Below are positions 63,363 through 64,000 of a stretch of 64,000 nt of DNA, piece by piece. Origin of the DNA: Orbilia blumenaviensis (taxonomy: Eukaryota > Ascomycota > Orbiliomycetes > Orbiliales > Orbiliaceae). Each line of letters begins with the position of its first letter. The stretch's first letter is position 1. The notes beneath the pieces were generated by a model. The model was not told the DNA's origin. It saw only the letters and a list, made by a program, of their open reading frames with translations, and made no database searches. The position numbers and the translations under genes were made by a program. The stretch spans positions 2,312,424 to 2,376,423 of the forward strand of contig JAVHNS010000008.1 of assembly GCA_036872755.1 (NCBI GenBank). Reading direction: 5' to 3'.

Positions 63363-64000
63363 AATATGTAATTTTAAATTTTTTAAATTTAAAAATTAAT
63401 ATTTATTATTTGTTAAAATTTAATTTGTTATATAATATTTATCTAAAATTTTTAAAAAATTATTTTTTAAAATAATTAATTTTATTTTTAAAAAAATATA
63501 AATACTTATTGATATTTAATATTATTTAATATACTTAATTATATTATTAAAATTTTTAATTATTTACTAAAATTTTTATTTAAGTTATTTAATAATAAAG
63601 TAAAAAGATAAAGACTATTTTAAAAATTTTATTAATAATAATAATAATAATATTTTATATTTTTTTAAATAAAAAATATAAATTATTTAATATAATTATT
63701 TATTATATTTAGAAATTTATAAAATTTATATTATATATTAAATATTAATTTTATAATATAAAAATATTAATATATATAAGTAATATTTAAAAAAAATTTT
63801 ATTAATATAAAAACATTTTTTTAAAATTTTATATATTATATAATTATTAAAAATAATTTATAATTTTTATTGTAAATTTAGATTTTAAAAATCTTAATTT
63901 AAATTTAAACGTAAAAAATTTAATAAAAATATTAATTAATTTATAAATATTAAATTTTAATTTTGTTAAAATTTATTTAATTATATATTATATTTATTTA
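63363..64000. other. AT-rich spacer
   Basis: A/T-only sequence to the window edge. No feature was seen apart from an AAT run near 63633-63652. Confidence 0.6.

Noticed and set aside
1..64000. Mitochondrial or plasmid origin because of the extreme A+T
   Set aside because: There are no rRNA, tRNA or respiratory genes. The LTR elements, TSDs and transition-only divergence point to a nuclear RIP-active genome.

Overview
This 64-kb window is extremely AT-rich, and I find no intact protein-coding host gene in it. It looks like an AT-rich, transposon-filled isochore from a filamentous fungus, most likely a Pezizomycotina ascomycete. Copies of the same element differ almost only by C-to-T and G-to-A transitions, which is the signature of repeat-induced point mutation (RIP). 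The degraded pol genes carry stop codons where Trp (TGG) and Gln (CAA/CAG) codons are expected. I see no rRNA, tRNA or CRISPR array. The species cannot be named from the sequence.

Layout. 1-26.3 kb: a pile-up of Ty1/copia-type elements (about 5.85 kb, 240-bp LTRs), two on + and two on -, plus 5'-end copies of a Helitron-like family. One copia copy (8763-21708) is split by a complete Ty3/gypsy chromovirus (9149-16242; 330-bp LTRs; TSD AAACA) in which gag zinc knuckle, protease, RT, RNase H, integrase and chromodomain can all still be read. 26.3-38.1 kb: a copia fragment holds further insertions: an intact TA-flanked element with perfect 18-bp TIRs (26399-27370), a Helitron-like element (27400-29135), a second LTR retrotransposon (29331-36403; TSD ATTTT) and a third Helitron-like element (36890-37689), with a short one (37752-38106) just beyond. 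38.6-48.9 kb: a RIP-degraded TA-flanked element, a GC islet and a second complete chromovirus (41911-48904; TSD TTATA). 49.2-63.4 kb: three full-length copies of a TA-flanked, TIR-ended element (TIR CTCTTGAG; 1.4-1.6 kb) and two more Helitron-like elements (54178-54488; 59357-61455), separated by almost pure A+T.

How it fits together. Autonomous-type LTR elements are broken by RIP. The short non-autonomous elements are partly spared, and some are nearly unmutated (26399-27370, 54178-54488, 61754-63360). The most unusual observations are these. (1) A Helitron2/Helentron-like non-autonomous family has an asymmetric inverted repeat (GCCCGACTG...CAGTCGGG), a hairpin and a CTAG end. (2) A roughly 45-bp cassette around the palindromes GTCACGTGAC and GCATGC is shared between that family and the unrelated CTCTTGAG family. 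(3) 9-bp and 12/18-bp tandem repeats, always multiples of three, occur inside unrelated elements. (4) One chromovirus carries a clear switch in RIP strand polarity. All elements were recognised by eye; no database search was possible.
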